From Acetatifactor sp. (lineage in GTDB: Bacteria; Bacillota; Clostridia; Lachnospirales; Lachnospiraceae): a stretch of DNA of 52,027 nt. The position numbers and the translations under genes were made by a program. Below the pieces are notes generated by a model. The model did no database searches and was not told where the DNA came from. It saw nothing but the letters and a program-made list of their open reading frames with translations. Below, in pieces: positions 1-10,700 of this stretch. The stretch's first letter is position 1. Every line of letters begins with the position of its first letter. Location: contig JAEDDX010000012.1 of assembly GCA_016293615.1 (NCBI GenBank), positions 1-52,027 of the forward strand, given 5' to 3'.

Positions 1-3000
1 TTATGAATCAGTCTCTGACCTTAAACAGAGGTGAATGGACCAGAGGAAATCCGGAGCAGGCGCCCAAAACCTTCTACGGCGGTGTCATCGGCTGCGTACT
101 GGGCGGAGATAACATCATTGAGAATGTGACGGTAAAAGCGGTGAAAAGCAGCGAAACTACTACCGATGGCTTTTCCTACACCTGTACCGGGACCAATCCG
201 CACCTCATACCGGTGGGCGGATATGTGGGCGTCATCGCAGGGGGCGGCGTGATCTTCCGCGGAGAGTATAAAGGTGTTTCAACAGGTATAACCGGAACGG
301 ACGCTGAACTCTATCAAAACCCTATCATCGGCCGCGTGCTTGGTGGTTTTGCCTTCTATGAAGGGACCGGAACAGCGCCCGACAACGGTGACAAAAACTA
401 TAAAATCAATCAACTGACGACCCCGCCGCCGGACCCGAAAGATTTGAATCGGGACGGATCGACTCTGACAGTCAATACAGCGCAGGGCTTATTGGTGCTG
501 TCCGCAATTATCAGCAGCGGAGCCGGCAGCAGCAGTTCCAACGCCTACGCGAAGGGACGCGCGAGAAATGCAGCGTATGACCATATTGGAGAGGAAACGG
601 AGCCGGAGGATTATGAAACTGCAAAAAAAGATGCCGGGGCGGTATGGTCTAAAGGCAATACCCCTTACCTGCTTCAAAAGTATGCAGGATACACGGGTAA
701 TGCTTCGATTTGCAGCAGCGGAACAGATGGTATTGAATTGAAATTTTATAAGGATACAACTTTCAATATGAGCAATTATGGCAACGGCTACCGTGGCCTG
801 TCAGCCCGCTATGTTTCCAACGCCGCGTTTAATCAAAATACAGTCGATGCTTCTCTTGTTGTGCTTCGTATCAAAACCTTTGACGGTCAAAATGCGACGG
901 TACAAAACATCGATATGGATGTGAAAGAGTACGCCGATGATGACTTCTTTGCGGCTTCCGTGGGCGGTATCTTCAATATTGTCTGGACGAAGAAGCAGAG
1001 CGGCGGTGGTGAGGATGGCAGCAGATTTGCACAAAATCTGACGCTGTCTGATTGTAATGTAAGCCTGAAATATGTGGATAATAGTGGTGACGAACAAAAT
1101 GAAGCATCTATCGATTATTTTTCAAACAAGGACGGAAGGCGCGCTGTTTCGGTCGGTGGTTTCATCGGTATGGCAAATGATGTTGAGGCAGATCAAGGCT
1201 CGATCAATCACAACTACCTGATTTCAAATATTCGCATTAAAGGAAATGCTGCAAATAATAAGTGTAAAATCTACGGCCCCAACGCTGTCGGCGGGCTGAT
1301 CGGCGCAACGGCAATGGCAAGTACCGGGGTGACCGGTTATCCCGGAAAACTGCTGGCGAACGGGAAGTGGGCTTTGTTTGGACCGAATTTCCTGAACTGT
1401 TCCTACAGCAATATTGATGTGAGTGGCGGACTGGCGGCAGGCGGTCTGGTGGGCGATGCATATGTGAATTCAACAGGAACCATTCCTAATTTCTCCGGCT
1501 TGGGACTGGCATATAACAATGGTAATTTCAAAAGCTACACAAGCTGTACGGTAACAGACGGTACCCTGATTGTCGGTCAGAATGCAACGATCACGGCCAG
1601 AGCCAAAGCCAGCATCGCAGGCGGTCTCTTCGGCGGTGCCGGTATGCGTGTCGGCGTCAATGATCCGGAAGTCAACACAAAATCAGGCATTACTGTTTCG
1701 GATATTGCCGCTATCAAACCACTTCGTCTATCCGAAGTAGCGGTTCTTGCATCTACGATTAACTTTAATGCCGAAGGCTCCTATCCGGATAACGGTGCTA
1801 ATAATGCCTATGTTGCCGGGATTATCGGGCGAATCGGTAATGTGAACCCGTCGTGTTTTTATGATATCATCATTAACGGTGGTAGTGCTAAAACAAATGC
1901 CTCAAACTCCCGCGTTGGAGGTATTCAAGGTTCCGGTTATACAAATTCTGAGATTACGATGGAGCGCTGCGAGATTTCTTCTTTTACACTTTCCGGTGCG
2001 AATACCGGAGGGTTCCTTGGAAATGGTCAAGACCCGTCAGGCTTTAAACTCAATATATCGGATTGTAAATTGGTGGACAGTAAAGTACAAGGAACCAGTA
2101 CCGCAGGAGGACTGGTCGGAGATGCAAAGAGTTCTTATTACCTTCATAATATTTTGATCAAGAATACTTCTATCACTGCAAAAACTGCCAATGCGGGGCG
2201 CCTGTTCGGTAAGATTTCCTTCGGTTCCGCCGGAAATGATTTCAAAGTATATGGCGCCGGCATTTCCGTCTATGCCGACAAAGAGGGGATATCGATTCCT
2301 GAGAAGGATGGTAATATTGATGCCGGGAAGTCCTACATCGGCTACATCGCTTACGCCGACTATGCCGGAACGGAGACTAAAGTAGATGGTTATCAGGATC
2401 CTTATGTCACGGTAAATCCGAACTATAGATTGACACAAGATAAGCTCCTGACCGGGGACGCTGTGGGCAAGATTGCAGGCGATACCTATCTTTCTGTCGC
2501 TGCCAGAATCTGGGCAGATCATAATGGTGCCGCCGACAGGAAGAATCGGGTCACTTATCCGAAGGCGGCAGGCATCGTAGAAGAACCTGTAGTATCGACA
2601 TTTAGCGCTGAGCAAGGGTGTGGGCCTGATGATTTGCCTGTCCTGGTGATCAGCGACTCAGATGCCGGTGTGATCGAGGACTATCTGAATGTGATCACCA
2701 ACGGAGGATATTCAGAGGCAAAAGCAGCCTCAGCGGTTATAACAACAGTTGCTTACTACGAATACAAATACGAAAACGGAGAGCATACTTTTTCTGCTCT
2801 TACCGCGGAGAAGTTGAATCAAGAGCCTGCAGCGGTCTATCAGAGAAGCGACAGGACACTTCGCATCAACAGCAGCAGTTACGACAATACACGAAGTCGG
2901 TTCAACCTGGTCGAGGCAAGCTTCACGGTGAAAATCAACGGCAAAGATAGAACTTACACCGTCAGCGTCCCGGTTATCGTTAAGCGTGAATTGCAGTACA

Positions 3001-4988
3001 ACTCCATAACTACACTCACCTACGGAGCAGAGTTTGATGCTACGGTCTATTCAAACTTGAAGACACATGTACTTGAGAGCGCAGGGAACCCGATTACGGC
3101 ATACCTGACACTTCAGTATAATCGCAATTGTGAAAAATATGTAGAATACGACTGGCAGGGATATCTGGAGGGCGGCGGAGATATGTTCGGCATAGACAAG
3201 AAACTGAGCTTTTCCTCAGGTTTGCCGGCGGGAACAAAGCTTTTGCTGGTAGACTGTCAAAACGGAAACCGGGCGTACAGTTATGAGGTAAATGAAAGCT
3301 TTGCGGGGACTGCGGAGATACTCCTTAGCAGTTTTCGGGATGTCGCAGATGCAGGCGTTCCTTTCCATGCCTCTATGGCGGATATTCTCGGTGTGCAGGC
3401 AGTAAAAGGCGCAGAGGGTAACTTCGTAGCAACGGATGCGTCACACGCCACCCTTCGAAGAAACGGAATCTATTACCGTCCCATAAAGGATGGCGAAACT
3501 GTGGCTGAAGGAACGCAGCGGTATACATTGACGGTTCCGGATCTGAGTCAGCCACAGCATCTTCCGGAAGAAAACTATTTCCTGGTCATCACTGTACCGA
3601 AGCAGGAGAATGAGGATTTTTATTTGAACGGAACTTTGTCGGTCGGGCTGGAGTGGTCTATGCGCCATAGCGGAACAAAGATTCATCGCTATAACGGTAA
3701 TACCATTGGCGTCGACAACAAAGTTGTCGGCAGCAATGACGAATCCACCTATCAGATATCGGAAGGCTACCAGCAGACAATGACGGTACTGACCGAGTCA
3801 AAAACCGTGGATATGGCCGGCAACGCGAATCAAATGCAGATCCGTGTAAAAGACGAGATCACTTTTTCCAATAACCAAGCATACGGTGACACTGACCATT
3901 TGTTCTTTGAATTGACTACCGATCTGCAGGAACACATTCTGGACAAAGACAATGCAGATAGTGTGCGAAAGCTGGCCTTTCCGTCCGGTACATCGGGTCA
4001 GGTTGCTTTCTTCATACAGGATTCAGACGGATATTACTATGTGAAGACAGACATCGGGTGGGCGAGAACGGCGCACGAGCTGACCGCTGCCTCTTATCTG
4101 TGGAATGCGCAGGGAACCGACATGAGACTGCTCCTGTCGATGGATGGAGAGCAGGCGCTGGATCTGTCGGGTGTTCGTAAAATGATCAAAGGCGATAAGG
4201 AGGACGGAAGAAGCAGTATCATCATCACAACAGTGATGCCGGAGATCGTGTTCACGGGACAGAGCGCTGTTAACGACACCATTCCCGATTCGGAAAATTC
4301 CGGCACGGATACCTGGGCACAGATGAACTTTACTGCCAGAATCTCAGTGCTGGAATCCAACCTGTCCTACAGCTCCGCCAGTGCAGGCAAACAGGACAAT
4401 ACAAGATACTACCGCGGTGTGCAGAACGCAGCGGAACTTGCACTCTACGCGCGAAACATCAGTCAGCTGGGCATCAACCCGCTTGAACTCATGCCGGAAT
4501 ACCTGTCGGACGACCAGAGCGGCAGCCGAATTGACCTCATTGCAACACTGGATTTTACGAAGCTTGCGAGCGAGGAGCGTATCAAAGAGCTTCTGAAGAA
4601 CACAAACAGAATTACTTTCAAGCTGTCCCTGAAGCAGGGAGGAAGAGCAGCGTACGAAGAAGAACTGGGCAATCTGCAGAAGTATATCTCCTTTGACACG
4701 GGTGCGGCCTGGACAATCGACAGGGATCAATACTATGATGAAGCGACTGACTCGCTTCTCCTTGGCGAGAGATTTGACGGTACCCGGTTCCTTCTTCCCA
4801 TCACAGCTTATGTCAACCTGACAAACAGGGAATTCGCAAACTACCGGATCAGCCTGAGGGCTGACTTCGAAATCAACGAATCGGGGAGCGGAATCTCCGT
4901 CACGGATACCGATGCCTACGTTATCTATACTTACGCCTGCATCAAACCCGATTTCTACGAATCATCCGTGTTAAAAAGCGGTGAATGA
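1..4988 (+). CDS. Giant GLUG-like secreted/surface protein, C-terminal part (5' end outside window)
   Basis: The reading frame is open to the left edge, so the first methionine visible (position 3) is probably internal. The 1661 visible residues align by eye with about the last 1710 residues of the 3444-residue protein at 7759-18093: both have a GG(V)xGxxLGG segment, an 'xAQGLxxLSAI..SGAG' segment, a series of GGLxG/GGFxG motifs with Ser/Thr/Asn-rich beta-strand spacers, then a conserved tail with 'NR(N/S)RF.LV', 'P(V)V(V/I)K' and 'YYRP'. GLUG-type motifs are known from bacterial adhesins and other secreted proteins. The tail beyond about residue 860 lacks the motif and looks like stacked beta-sandwich domains. 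There is no LPxTG motif or C-terminal membrane anchor. By comparison with the paralogue about 1700 residues, including the signal peptide, should lie upstream. Adhesive or structural function is inferred. Confidence 0.85.
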   Translation, partial: MNQSLTLNRGEWTRGNPEQAPKTFYGGVIGCVLGGDNIIENVTVKAVKSSETTTDGFSYTCTGTNPHLIPVGGYVGVIAGGGVIFRGEYKGVSTGITGTDAELYQNPIIGRVLGGFAFYEGTGTAPDNGDKNYKINQLTTPPPDPKDLNRDGSTLTVNTAQGLLVLSAIISSGAGSSSSNAYAKGRARNAAYDHIGEETEPEDYETAKKDAGAVWSKGNTPYLLQKYAGYTGNASICSSGTDGIELKFYKDTTFNMSNYGNGYRGLSARYVSNAAFNQNTVDASLVVLRIKTFDGQNATVQNIDMDVKEYADDDFFAASVGGIFNIVWTKKQSGGGEDGSRFAQNLTLSDCNVSLKYVDNSGDEQNEASIDYFSNKDGRRAVSVGGFIGMANDVEADQGSINHNYLISNIRIKGNAANNKCKIYGPNAVGGLIGATAMASTGVTGYPGKLLANGKWALFGPNFLNCSYSNIDVSGGLAAGGLVGDAYVNSTGTIPNFSGLGLAYNNGNFKSYTSCTVTDGTLIVGQNATITARAKASIAGGLFGGAGMRVGVNDPEVNTKSGITVSDIAAIKPLRLSEVAVLASTINFNAEGSYPDNGANNAYVAGIIGRIGNVNPSCFYDIIINGGSAKTNASNSRVGGIQGSGYTNSEITMERCEISSFTLSGANTGGFLGNGQDPSGFKLNISDCKLVDSKVQGTSTAGGLVGDAKSSYYLHNILIKNTSITAKTANAGRLFGKISFGSAGNDFKVYGAGISVYADKEGISIPEKDGNIDAGKSYIGYIAYADYAGTETKVDGYQDPYVTVNPNYRLTQDKLLTGDAVGKIAGDTYLSVAARIWADHNGAADRKNRVTYPKAAGIVEEPVVSTFSAEQGCGPDDLPVLVISDSDAGVIEDYLNVITNGGYSEAKAASAVITTVAYYEYKYENGEHTFSALTAEKLNQEPAAVYQRSDRTLRINSSSYDNTRSRFNLVEASFTVKINGKDRTYTVSVPVIVKRELQYNSITTLTYGAEFDATVYSNLKTHVLESAGNPITAYLTLQYNRNCEKYVEYDWQGYLEGGGDMFGIDKKLSFSSGLPAGTKLLLVDCQNGNRAYSYEVNESFAGTAEILLSSFRDVADAGVPFHASMADILGVQAVKGAEGNFVATDASHATLRRNGIYYRPIKDGETVAEGTQRYTLTVPDLSQPQHLPEENYFLVITVPKQENEDFYLNGTLSVGLEWSMRHSGTKIHRYNGNTIGVDNKVVGSNDESTYQISEGYQQTMTVLTESKTVDMAGNANQMQIRVKDEITFSNNQAYGDTDHLFFELTTDLQEHILDKDNADSVRKLAFPSGTSGQVAFFIQDSDGYYYVKTDIGWARTAHELTAASYLWNAQGTDMRLLLSMDGEQALDLSGVRKMIKGDKEDGRSSIIITTVMPEIVFTGQSAVNDTIPDSENSGTDTWAQMNFTARISVLESNLSYSSASAGKQDNTRYYRGVQNAAELALYARNISQLGINPLELMPEYLSDDQSGSRIDLIATLDFTKLASEERIKELLKNTNRITFKLSLKQGGRAAYEEELGNLQKYISFDTGAAWTIDRDQYYDEATDSLLLGERFDGTRFLLPITAYVNLTNREFANYRISLRADFEINESGSGISVTDTDAYVIYTYACIKPDFYESSVLKSGE

Positions 4989-5113
4989 CAGCCCCCTCGC
5001 AGCCGGAAACGGAGAGGGAAACCATCCTGAAGACCGGCTTTACGGTGGAAGAGATTGAAAGCTTAAAAAAAGAATCACAGGAAATACAGACATGGATCCC
5101 CGGGGACTGGTGA
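4985..5113 (+). CDS. Possible 42-residue small protein, coupled to the preceding giant gene
   Basis: An ATG at 4985 overlaps the TGA stop of the giant gene (ATGA arrangement typical of translational coupling) and opens a 42-codon frame ending at the TGA at 5111-5113. The product begins MTAPSQPETERE, is polar and charged, has a predicted helical stretch (VEEIESLKKESQEIQ) and ends in WIPGDW. There is no signal peptide or membrane segment. The last codons overlap the first arm of a strong hairpin with a T-rich tail. No independent ribosome binding site is evident. The second giant gene has no equivalent after its stop codon. It may be a real small protein or a remnant of a longer C-terminus; I do not recognise it. 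Confidence 0.35.
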   Translation: MTAPSQPETERETILKTGFTVEEIESLKKESQEIQTWIPGDW

Positions 5114-5130
5114 CAGTTTCCGGGGGTTTT
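5098..5130 (+). terminator. Rho-independent terminator of the first giant-protein gene
   Basis: The 12-bp arms 5098-5109 and 5114-5125 pair with two G-U wobbles around a 4-nt loop (GTGA), followed by GTTTTGCTTT. The hairpin overlaps the end of the 42-codon frame and separates the two surface modules. Confidence 0.75.
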
Positions 5131-5204
5131 GCTTTCGGGAGTGTATATGAGAAATCGGATAGTCGGCGAAGAAGGGATGGTCGTTAACACTTTAGTGATT
5201 TTTG

Positions 5205-5233
5205 TTGAAATATGTAATTTGTTATTGTATAAT
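5205..5233 (+). promoter_or_regulatory. Sigma-A type promoter for the TasA-like/giant-protein operon
   Basis: TTGAAA at 5205-5210 and TATAAT at 5228-5233 are separated by exactly 17 bp. The sequence lies about 60 bp upstream of the first gene of the operon and downstream of a terminator. No other promoter-like gap occurs before 18093, so it probably drives all four genes. Confidence 0.8.
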
Positions 5234-5295
5234 TATCATAAATAATAGGGATATTATGCTCTGAATTCAATGCTTTAGGAAGGAGGGAATCAGTC

Positions 5296-6135
5296 TTGAA
5301 GAAACAAGTAGATAGTCGTAAGTCGGTTGAATACAAAGCAGAAGTAAAGGCTGGTTTCCTGTCTCTGCTTAGGACAACCCTTTTCTTATTGCTGGCTTTG
5401 GTGGTTTTGGTTGCAGCGACTATTGCCTGGTTTGCCAGCAACAAGGATGTATTTGCCGATCAGATGGCGATTTCGGCGAAGCAGGCGGGGTTCCGTTTGG
5501 TGACGGAAGGTGATAAACTGTTGCAAAAAGATTTGGAACAGTATGTGGACATGAGCTTGTACTGGCTGCTGACTGCGGATAGTCATATTGAAAATATTAA
5601 CAACCAGTTCGGTATTCGCCCGGATACAAGCGGTGACCTGACCTTTTATGTGATACCCAATAGTGATGAGACATCCTTGGTAATAAATTGTACTCTGGAT
5701 ATCAGCCCTGTGATGAGAGACAGTGCTCCTGCCTCGGATACTGTTACAAAAATTATGCGGGGGCATTTGTTGTTTGCCTGCGAGTATGTCTGCGGAGATA
5801 GTACTTATCAGGAGTTAGTGGATGTCTGTAACGGAACATTTCAAATCACGATTCCCAATGCAAAGGCCGGTGAAAAACAGCTGATTCATTTAAAGTGGTT
5901 TTGGCCCTATACCCTGTATGATGCGAATACACATTCCAAATATGGAAGTCAGATTTCTGCTATGACAGCCAGCCAGGAGTATTTTGATTACTTTTACTAT
6001 GACAATACCGGAAGCGCGAATATTGGTTCGCCTTTTAAAATCCTAAATCAGCATTATAATGATGCCGACCAGTTCATTGGAGATATGGTGGATGCGGTGG
6101 TAGTAGAACTGAGTGCTGTACCGGCTAATTCATAA
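5296..6135 (+). CDS. TasA/camelysin-like membrane-anchored surface protein 1
   Basis: 279 residues. The start is a TTG at 5296, chosen because AAGGAGGG (about 5280-5287) lies 8 nt upstream and no ATG fits. A basic N-terminus is followed by one hydrophobic segment at about residues 21-47 ending in 'ATIAWFASN'. This resembles the SipW-dependent signals of TasA and camelysin, where the cleavage region precedes an aromatic residue and a polar stretch. The rest is a predicted extracellular beta-rich domain with no recognised catalytic motif. It is the first gene of an apparent operon with two similar small proteins and a giant surface protein. In the TasA family such proteins form extracellular fibres after cleavage by SipW; that role here is inference. 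No SipW gene is in the window, so processing or simple membrane anchoring remains open. Confidence 0.75.
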   Translation: MKKQVDSRKSVEYKAEVKAGFLSLLRTTLFLLLALVVLVAATIAWFASNKDVFADQMAISAKQAGFRLVTEGDKLLQKDLEQYVDMSLYWLLTADSHIENINNQFGIRPDTSGDLTFYVIPNSDETSLVINCTLDISPVMRDSAPASDTVTKIMRGHLLFACEYVCGDSTYQELVDVCNGTFQITIPNAKAGEKQLIHLKWFWPYTLYDANTHSKYGSQISAMTASQEYFDYFYYDNTGSANIGSPFKILNQHYNDADQFIGDMVDAVVVELSAVPANS

Positions 6136-6155
6136 TGACAGGAGGTGTATACATA

Positions 6156-6788
6156 ATGTCAAGACAAATTCAATGGAACCGACAGTTGAAAAACCGACTG
6201 TTTTACGCTCTGGCAATGGTGGCACTGCTGTCTTTCATCTCCGGATCATTGGCATGGTATGCACATACGCAACGGGTACAGACGGCTACCCTGATTAATA
6301 TGCCGAAGATATATATCGAGGGACCGGATGGCTCAGTGATAGATTTGATTGAACTGGGCGATATCGATGTTACGAACGGCACCGGACGCGAATATGTGTT
6401 TCGTATTGTAACGGCACAGGGTAACAATTATCGCTTACAGCTGGCTCATACAACAAACATACCGTTTACCTATACCATCTATCCTGTGAGTGAAAGCCAA
6501 ACGGAATACTTTGTGATAGATACAGGGGAAACTTATTATTATGACATGGCAAACCCGCTTGGAGGAGAGTATCTGGAAAAAAGTGACACACACGATATTA
6601 CTTACGCTCCCAGTACCAATACAGTTCAGTCAGATGCAGAACCGAAATATTGGCAATCGGTACCGATAATGCAGAACGGGAACTATACCTACTATGTTCT
6701 TCGAATCAGTTGGAATGAGGGGCTTAAGAATAATAAGGAAACAGATATGGTATACTTGACGGTAAAACTTGTCAAGAAACAACAATAG
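6156..6788 (+). CDS. TasA/camelysin-like membrane-anchored surface protein 2
   Basis: 210 residues from the ATG at 6156. This start is preferred over the ATG at 6135, which overlaps the previous stop, because GGAGG at 6141-6145 is 10 nt upstream. Residues 15-34 form a single hydrophobic helix ending in 'SGSLAWYAHTQ', close to the 'GGTWAAFND' cleavage region of Bacillus TasA. The remaining 170 residues are hydrophilic and beta-rich, with many Thr, Tyr and Asn, and include paired 'YTYY'-like strands. It follows the first small surface gene by only 20 nt and precedes the third by 19 nt, so the three are presumably co-transcribed. Fibre-subunit or anchor function is inferred from the signal type and the neighbours; no specific family is recognised for the ectodomain. 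Confidence 0.75.
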   Translation: MSRQIQWNRQLKNRLFYALAMVALLSFISGSLAWYAHTQRVQTATLINMPKIYIEGPDGSVIDLIELGDIDVTNGTGREYVFRIVTAQGNNYRLQLAHTTNIPFTYTIYPVSESQTEYFVIDTGETYYYDMANPLGGEYLEKSDTHDITYAPSTNTVQSDAEPKYWQSVPIMQNGNYTYYVLRISWNEGLKNNKETDMVYLTVKLVKKQQ

Positions 6789-6807
6789 TGTAGACGAGGA
6801 TAAATGA

Positions 6808-7722
6808 ATGAAGCATAAAGCAACACGCCGGATTGCCTTATGGCTGTTTGTGGTCAGTGTCGTATTGTTGATATCAGGTACAATGGCTGCCTATAACAGA
6901 GTGGAATATGTAAAAAGAGTAGTATCCACTAAGAACGAAACAAAAGACTTTCTGTTTTCATCGAATTACCTGTATCTGAGAGATGCTTCTGCGCAGCAAG
7001 TACCGGTGCGAATGATTCCGGTATCCACGCAGACAGATGTCTCGGTAACAATTACGGTGTGCAATTATCTGCAAAATGATCTGACCAGGGCCAATGAAGA
7101 GACAATTACATATGTTTTTACAGCGCAATTGTTGGATTTCAACGGAAATCCACTGACTGCGGGAACTGGATTAATCAGTAAGCTCAAGATAGACAATCAG
7201 AATCTGGACAGTACGGGTACCTATACGACAACGAAAACTCTGACGGGAGGGACAGCAGAAACACATTTTTATGAGATCACCTGCAGTCAGGATTCCGTTG
7301 AGGCATTGAGCGGATGCTATCTTCAGATTACTGCAACACCGCAGGAAAATGGGCAGCGGCTGATAGCAAGGCTGAATATCGGCTCAGGAGCACAGAGCGG
7401 GACGCCCTGGAGCGGTAGATTTTTAGAAGTGACAGACGACAGTCAGTCTACGACAGAACTGGACGGCTTTAACTATAGCATCAGCGGTACGGAAGTTACG
7501 ACCATACAGCTGGTGTGGAATCCGAATAGGGTCACACTGAGTCAGTGGTCGATCAATATGTTTGGTGATAAGATTACATTAGACGAAAACTCAGCGAGAA
7601 TCCAAGTCGGTGAAGATGCTACGAACTATACTTTGCAGTTTTACCGCGTCAATGGTATCCCGGAGAATGAAACAGGTGCAGATGTTCGTGGGTATGTAAC
7701 CTTCAGCAAGGTAATCAATTAA
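6808..7722 (+). CDS. TasA/camelysin-like membrane-anchored surface protein 3
   Basis: 304 residues. The ATG at 6808 is preceded by ACGAGGA (6794-6800). Residues 9-29 are hydrophobic and end in 'SGTMAAYNRVEYVKR', the closest match of the three to the TasA-type 'GGTWAAFNDIKSK' signal region. The ectodomain is about 270 residues, Thr/Ser/Asn-rich and beta-strand-rich, without cysteines in a catalytic arrangement. Its stop is followed after 36 nt by the start of the 3444-residue gene, with a ribosome binding site GGAAAGGA between them. The order of three small anchored proteins followed by one giant protein suggests that they act on the same surface structure. The function is not established from sequence. 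Confidence 0.75.
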   Translation: MKHKATRRIALWLFVVSVVLLISGTMAAYNRVEYVKRVVSTKNETKDFLFSSNYLYLRDASAQQVPVRMIPVSTQTDVSVTITVCNYLQNDLTRANEETITYVFTAQLLDFNGNPLTAGTGLISKLKIDNQNLDSTGTYTTTKTLTGGTAETHFYEITCSQDSVEALSGCYLQITATPQENGQRLIARLNIGSGAQSGTPWSGRFLEVTDDSQSTTELDGFNYSISGTEVTTIQLVWNPNRVTLSQWSINMFGDKITLDENSARIQVGEDATNYTLQFYRVNGIPENETGADVRGYVTFSKVIN

Positions 7723-7758
7723 CGAGAATCATTAAATGTAACGGAAAGGAATGATACT

Positions 7759-10700
7759 ATGAGAAGACGGCCTCGTATCACTGCCATGATTCTGGCAATA
7801 GTATTGTTTTTTAATATGTTCCCGATGCCTGCTTATGCAGATGAGGGATTACAGCAGGAAAAAGATCAGATTGTCGTGCACACGGAAGATCTGATTGTCG
7901 AGGAAATCAAGGATACTCTGCTGCAAACCGGGGAGAATGTCGAAACGAATGAAGAGGTCATGGAAGAACTGACAGCAGCAGAACCGGAAGAACCTGTTGA
8001 AGAACAGACAGAAGGTACTACGGAAGCACCTGCCCAAATTGAAGAACAGCTGCTCGGAGAAGCGTCGGATGCGATCATGACGGTGACAGAGGAACTTTCG
8101 GCAGCAGACGCGGGAGGGGAAGTCGACACACCCGAAGTGCAGACCGATGAACAGACCGATGAGCAGACCGATGAACAGGCACCGGTGTATTTGGCCGAAC
8201 CTGCCACTGTGAGTGCAGACACCGACAGAAATTTTACACTTGAGCAGCTTGGACTGACAACTAATGAAAGTGGTGCAATTGTAATTAAAAGCGGAGAGGA
8301 TTTAATCAAGCTTTCTCACGCCCAAACTACAGAGTATTGTGAGAAGACACTGCGATTTGCCCATACTGGTGCAGGAGATTACTTCGATACCACAGAGACA
8401 AAATCCGTGACAATTGCCGGTACGGAATACCAGCTGGAGTTTATCGGCCTGGAGAAGTTTCAAGGTACGATTTCTGTCGCAGATGGTACGCAAGGATACC
8501 CCATAAAGCTGAAGCGTTCCTTGTTTACCAGTATTTATGCCAATGCTGCTATCCAAAGCGATACAGGAACAGGACTGTTGCTCATGTTCGCAGCAAAGTC
8601 CGAAGATGTTAATGGAGGTACTGAAACGGAAAACCCGATTCCTACAGCGCTGCTCGCGGAAACGGTAAAAGCAAGCCAAAGCCCGGCCCAGACCCCTTGG
8701 AAGATTCATACGGCGGCATCCGACGTAGGTGGCGTTATTCCCAATATCCTTGGTACGATGGAGGAGAATGCAAGCGTCAGCCTGTCAGTCGATGTCAGCA
8801 GCAATAGTGATGCATATTTTGCTGTAACACATGTAAAGGGCAGCTCCGGCGCCGGTTTACTGTGTGCAACCCTTAAGAGTAACGCAAGCCTGACCTTCAG
8901 CGGCTATACAGGAGCTTCGGCTCTCCCTCAGGTTACAGCGAGCAGCGGTAATGCAGGTTCCCTGGTGGGTGCCATGGAAACGGGTGCTACGCTGGAGATC
9001 ACTGCTTCCGATGGTCGTGTCAATCTTGTCATTCAGAATGTAACGGCAACAAACGGAAATGCAGGCGGATTGGTCGGGGAAGCAGCGGATGTTGTATTGC
9101 CCGGGATAACAGTCAGCGCATCTGACTCCGGGGCCATCATTGACGGTAAGGATTATGCAGGTGGATTCATCGGAAAATATGTCTGCTCTGAAGAACAAAC
9201 AATCGAAAATATAATAGTTACAGGAGTAACAGCGTCCGGTAAACGTGCCGGAGGCTTATTCGGCTTGCTTCATAATACCGGTAAAGGAACGATTACATTG
9301 GCTGATTCAACAAGCATAGAGGTCAGCTTAAGAGCTGATAATGATGCGGGCGGATTGTTTGGAGAGTATACAGCCGACAATCTCAGTGCGACACTTTTGT
9401 TGAATCAGGGGCCGGTATCCTCGATGTTATTGGGGAAAAAGGACAGTGGAGATGCTCCTTATACCTACGGCGGTCTGATCGGCTGGGTGCGCGGCAGGGA
9501 AGATAATCAAGGAAACTATAAAAATGCTTATATTGAGGTTGCTTCTGAGAAAAACATAGCGGTAAAAGGAAGTGCAAACAGTTTTGGCGGTCTGATCGGT
9601 TCTATGTCAGAAGCTGATCATATGCTCAAGGTAAGTAAGGCTATTTTTGTCAAAAATGGGGATGACAAAACTGTAGTAAAGGGTAATACCTATGCCGGTG
9701 GTCTGGTCGGATATTTTGAGAAAGGTGTTCTGGAAATTGCAGGAGCGGTACAGTGCAGCATACACACAGGTGGCAATCAGAATTATTGGGGCAACTATGT
9801 GGGACGGCGCGACAATGTATTGGTATTTGCAAGCTATGAAGGTGGCTGGAATTTCAATGATAGTAATCGCAACGATATCGGCAACTGGGGGCAGGTGCTG
9901 CAGGTGCAACGCGGTAGTAGGCTGAATGGACTTCTCAGTATTGATTCTACCAATCATACAGTGACGGTGAATGGAGCGGCATCAAACAATTCGATTACAG
10001 TAAATGATGCGCTGTCCTTTGCACAGGCGGCCTTGCGCTTTCAGTTGGATCAATCGACCACAGAAAATAAAGTGCTTATCATTGAAAATGATCTTACAAT
10101 AAGCGATAATAATCCGGTTACGATAGCTTTATCCGGAAGTATTGACTTGACCGGTACCGGCTTAACCGGTTTTCAGAGAGATGATAATAGCGCACCGCCT
10201 GCGAATGTGGTTGTGAATTGTACGGATAATACTAAGATCAACTTTTCTTCAAAAACCGCAAATAACTCTGTCACTGCAGAGTTTGAGACCTATAGTTACG
10301 GCAACGAATCCCATTCTCGTCAGGGGTTGTTTGCAAAGACCAAAAGCCTCACAGTTAATTGTGGGGAGAATGCCAAACTAACTCTGGATGGCGCTATCTC
10401 AGTTACGACAAATCATAACAATAGCCATATCGGAGGACTTGTGGCAGAATCTTCCGGCGATATAACTGTTGCAAATGTGGTCGGCAGCGTAGATATAAGT
10501 ATGACGCGAAGCGGCGGTCAGAATCAATGTATTGGAGGCCTTGTAGGAAAGCAGGACGGCGGAAGCAATGGTGCCATTGTTTCATTTGCCGGATGTGAAT
10601 GGAACTCGACGATTACATATACTACTACTAATAATAATGCAGCACCCTGTTTCCTGGGGGGATTTCTTGCCCGCGCAGAGAACAATAACACAATCAGTGT

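Noticed and set aside
2037..2615. 192-codon minus-strand frame inside the first giant gene, and similar ones at 16405-17037
   Set aside because: Antisense shadows of repeat-rich coding sequence without ribosome binding sites or domains.
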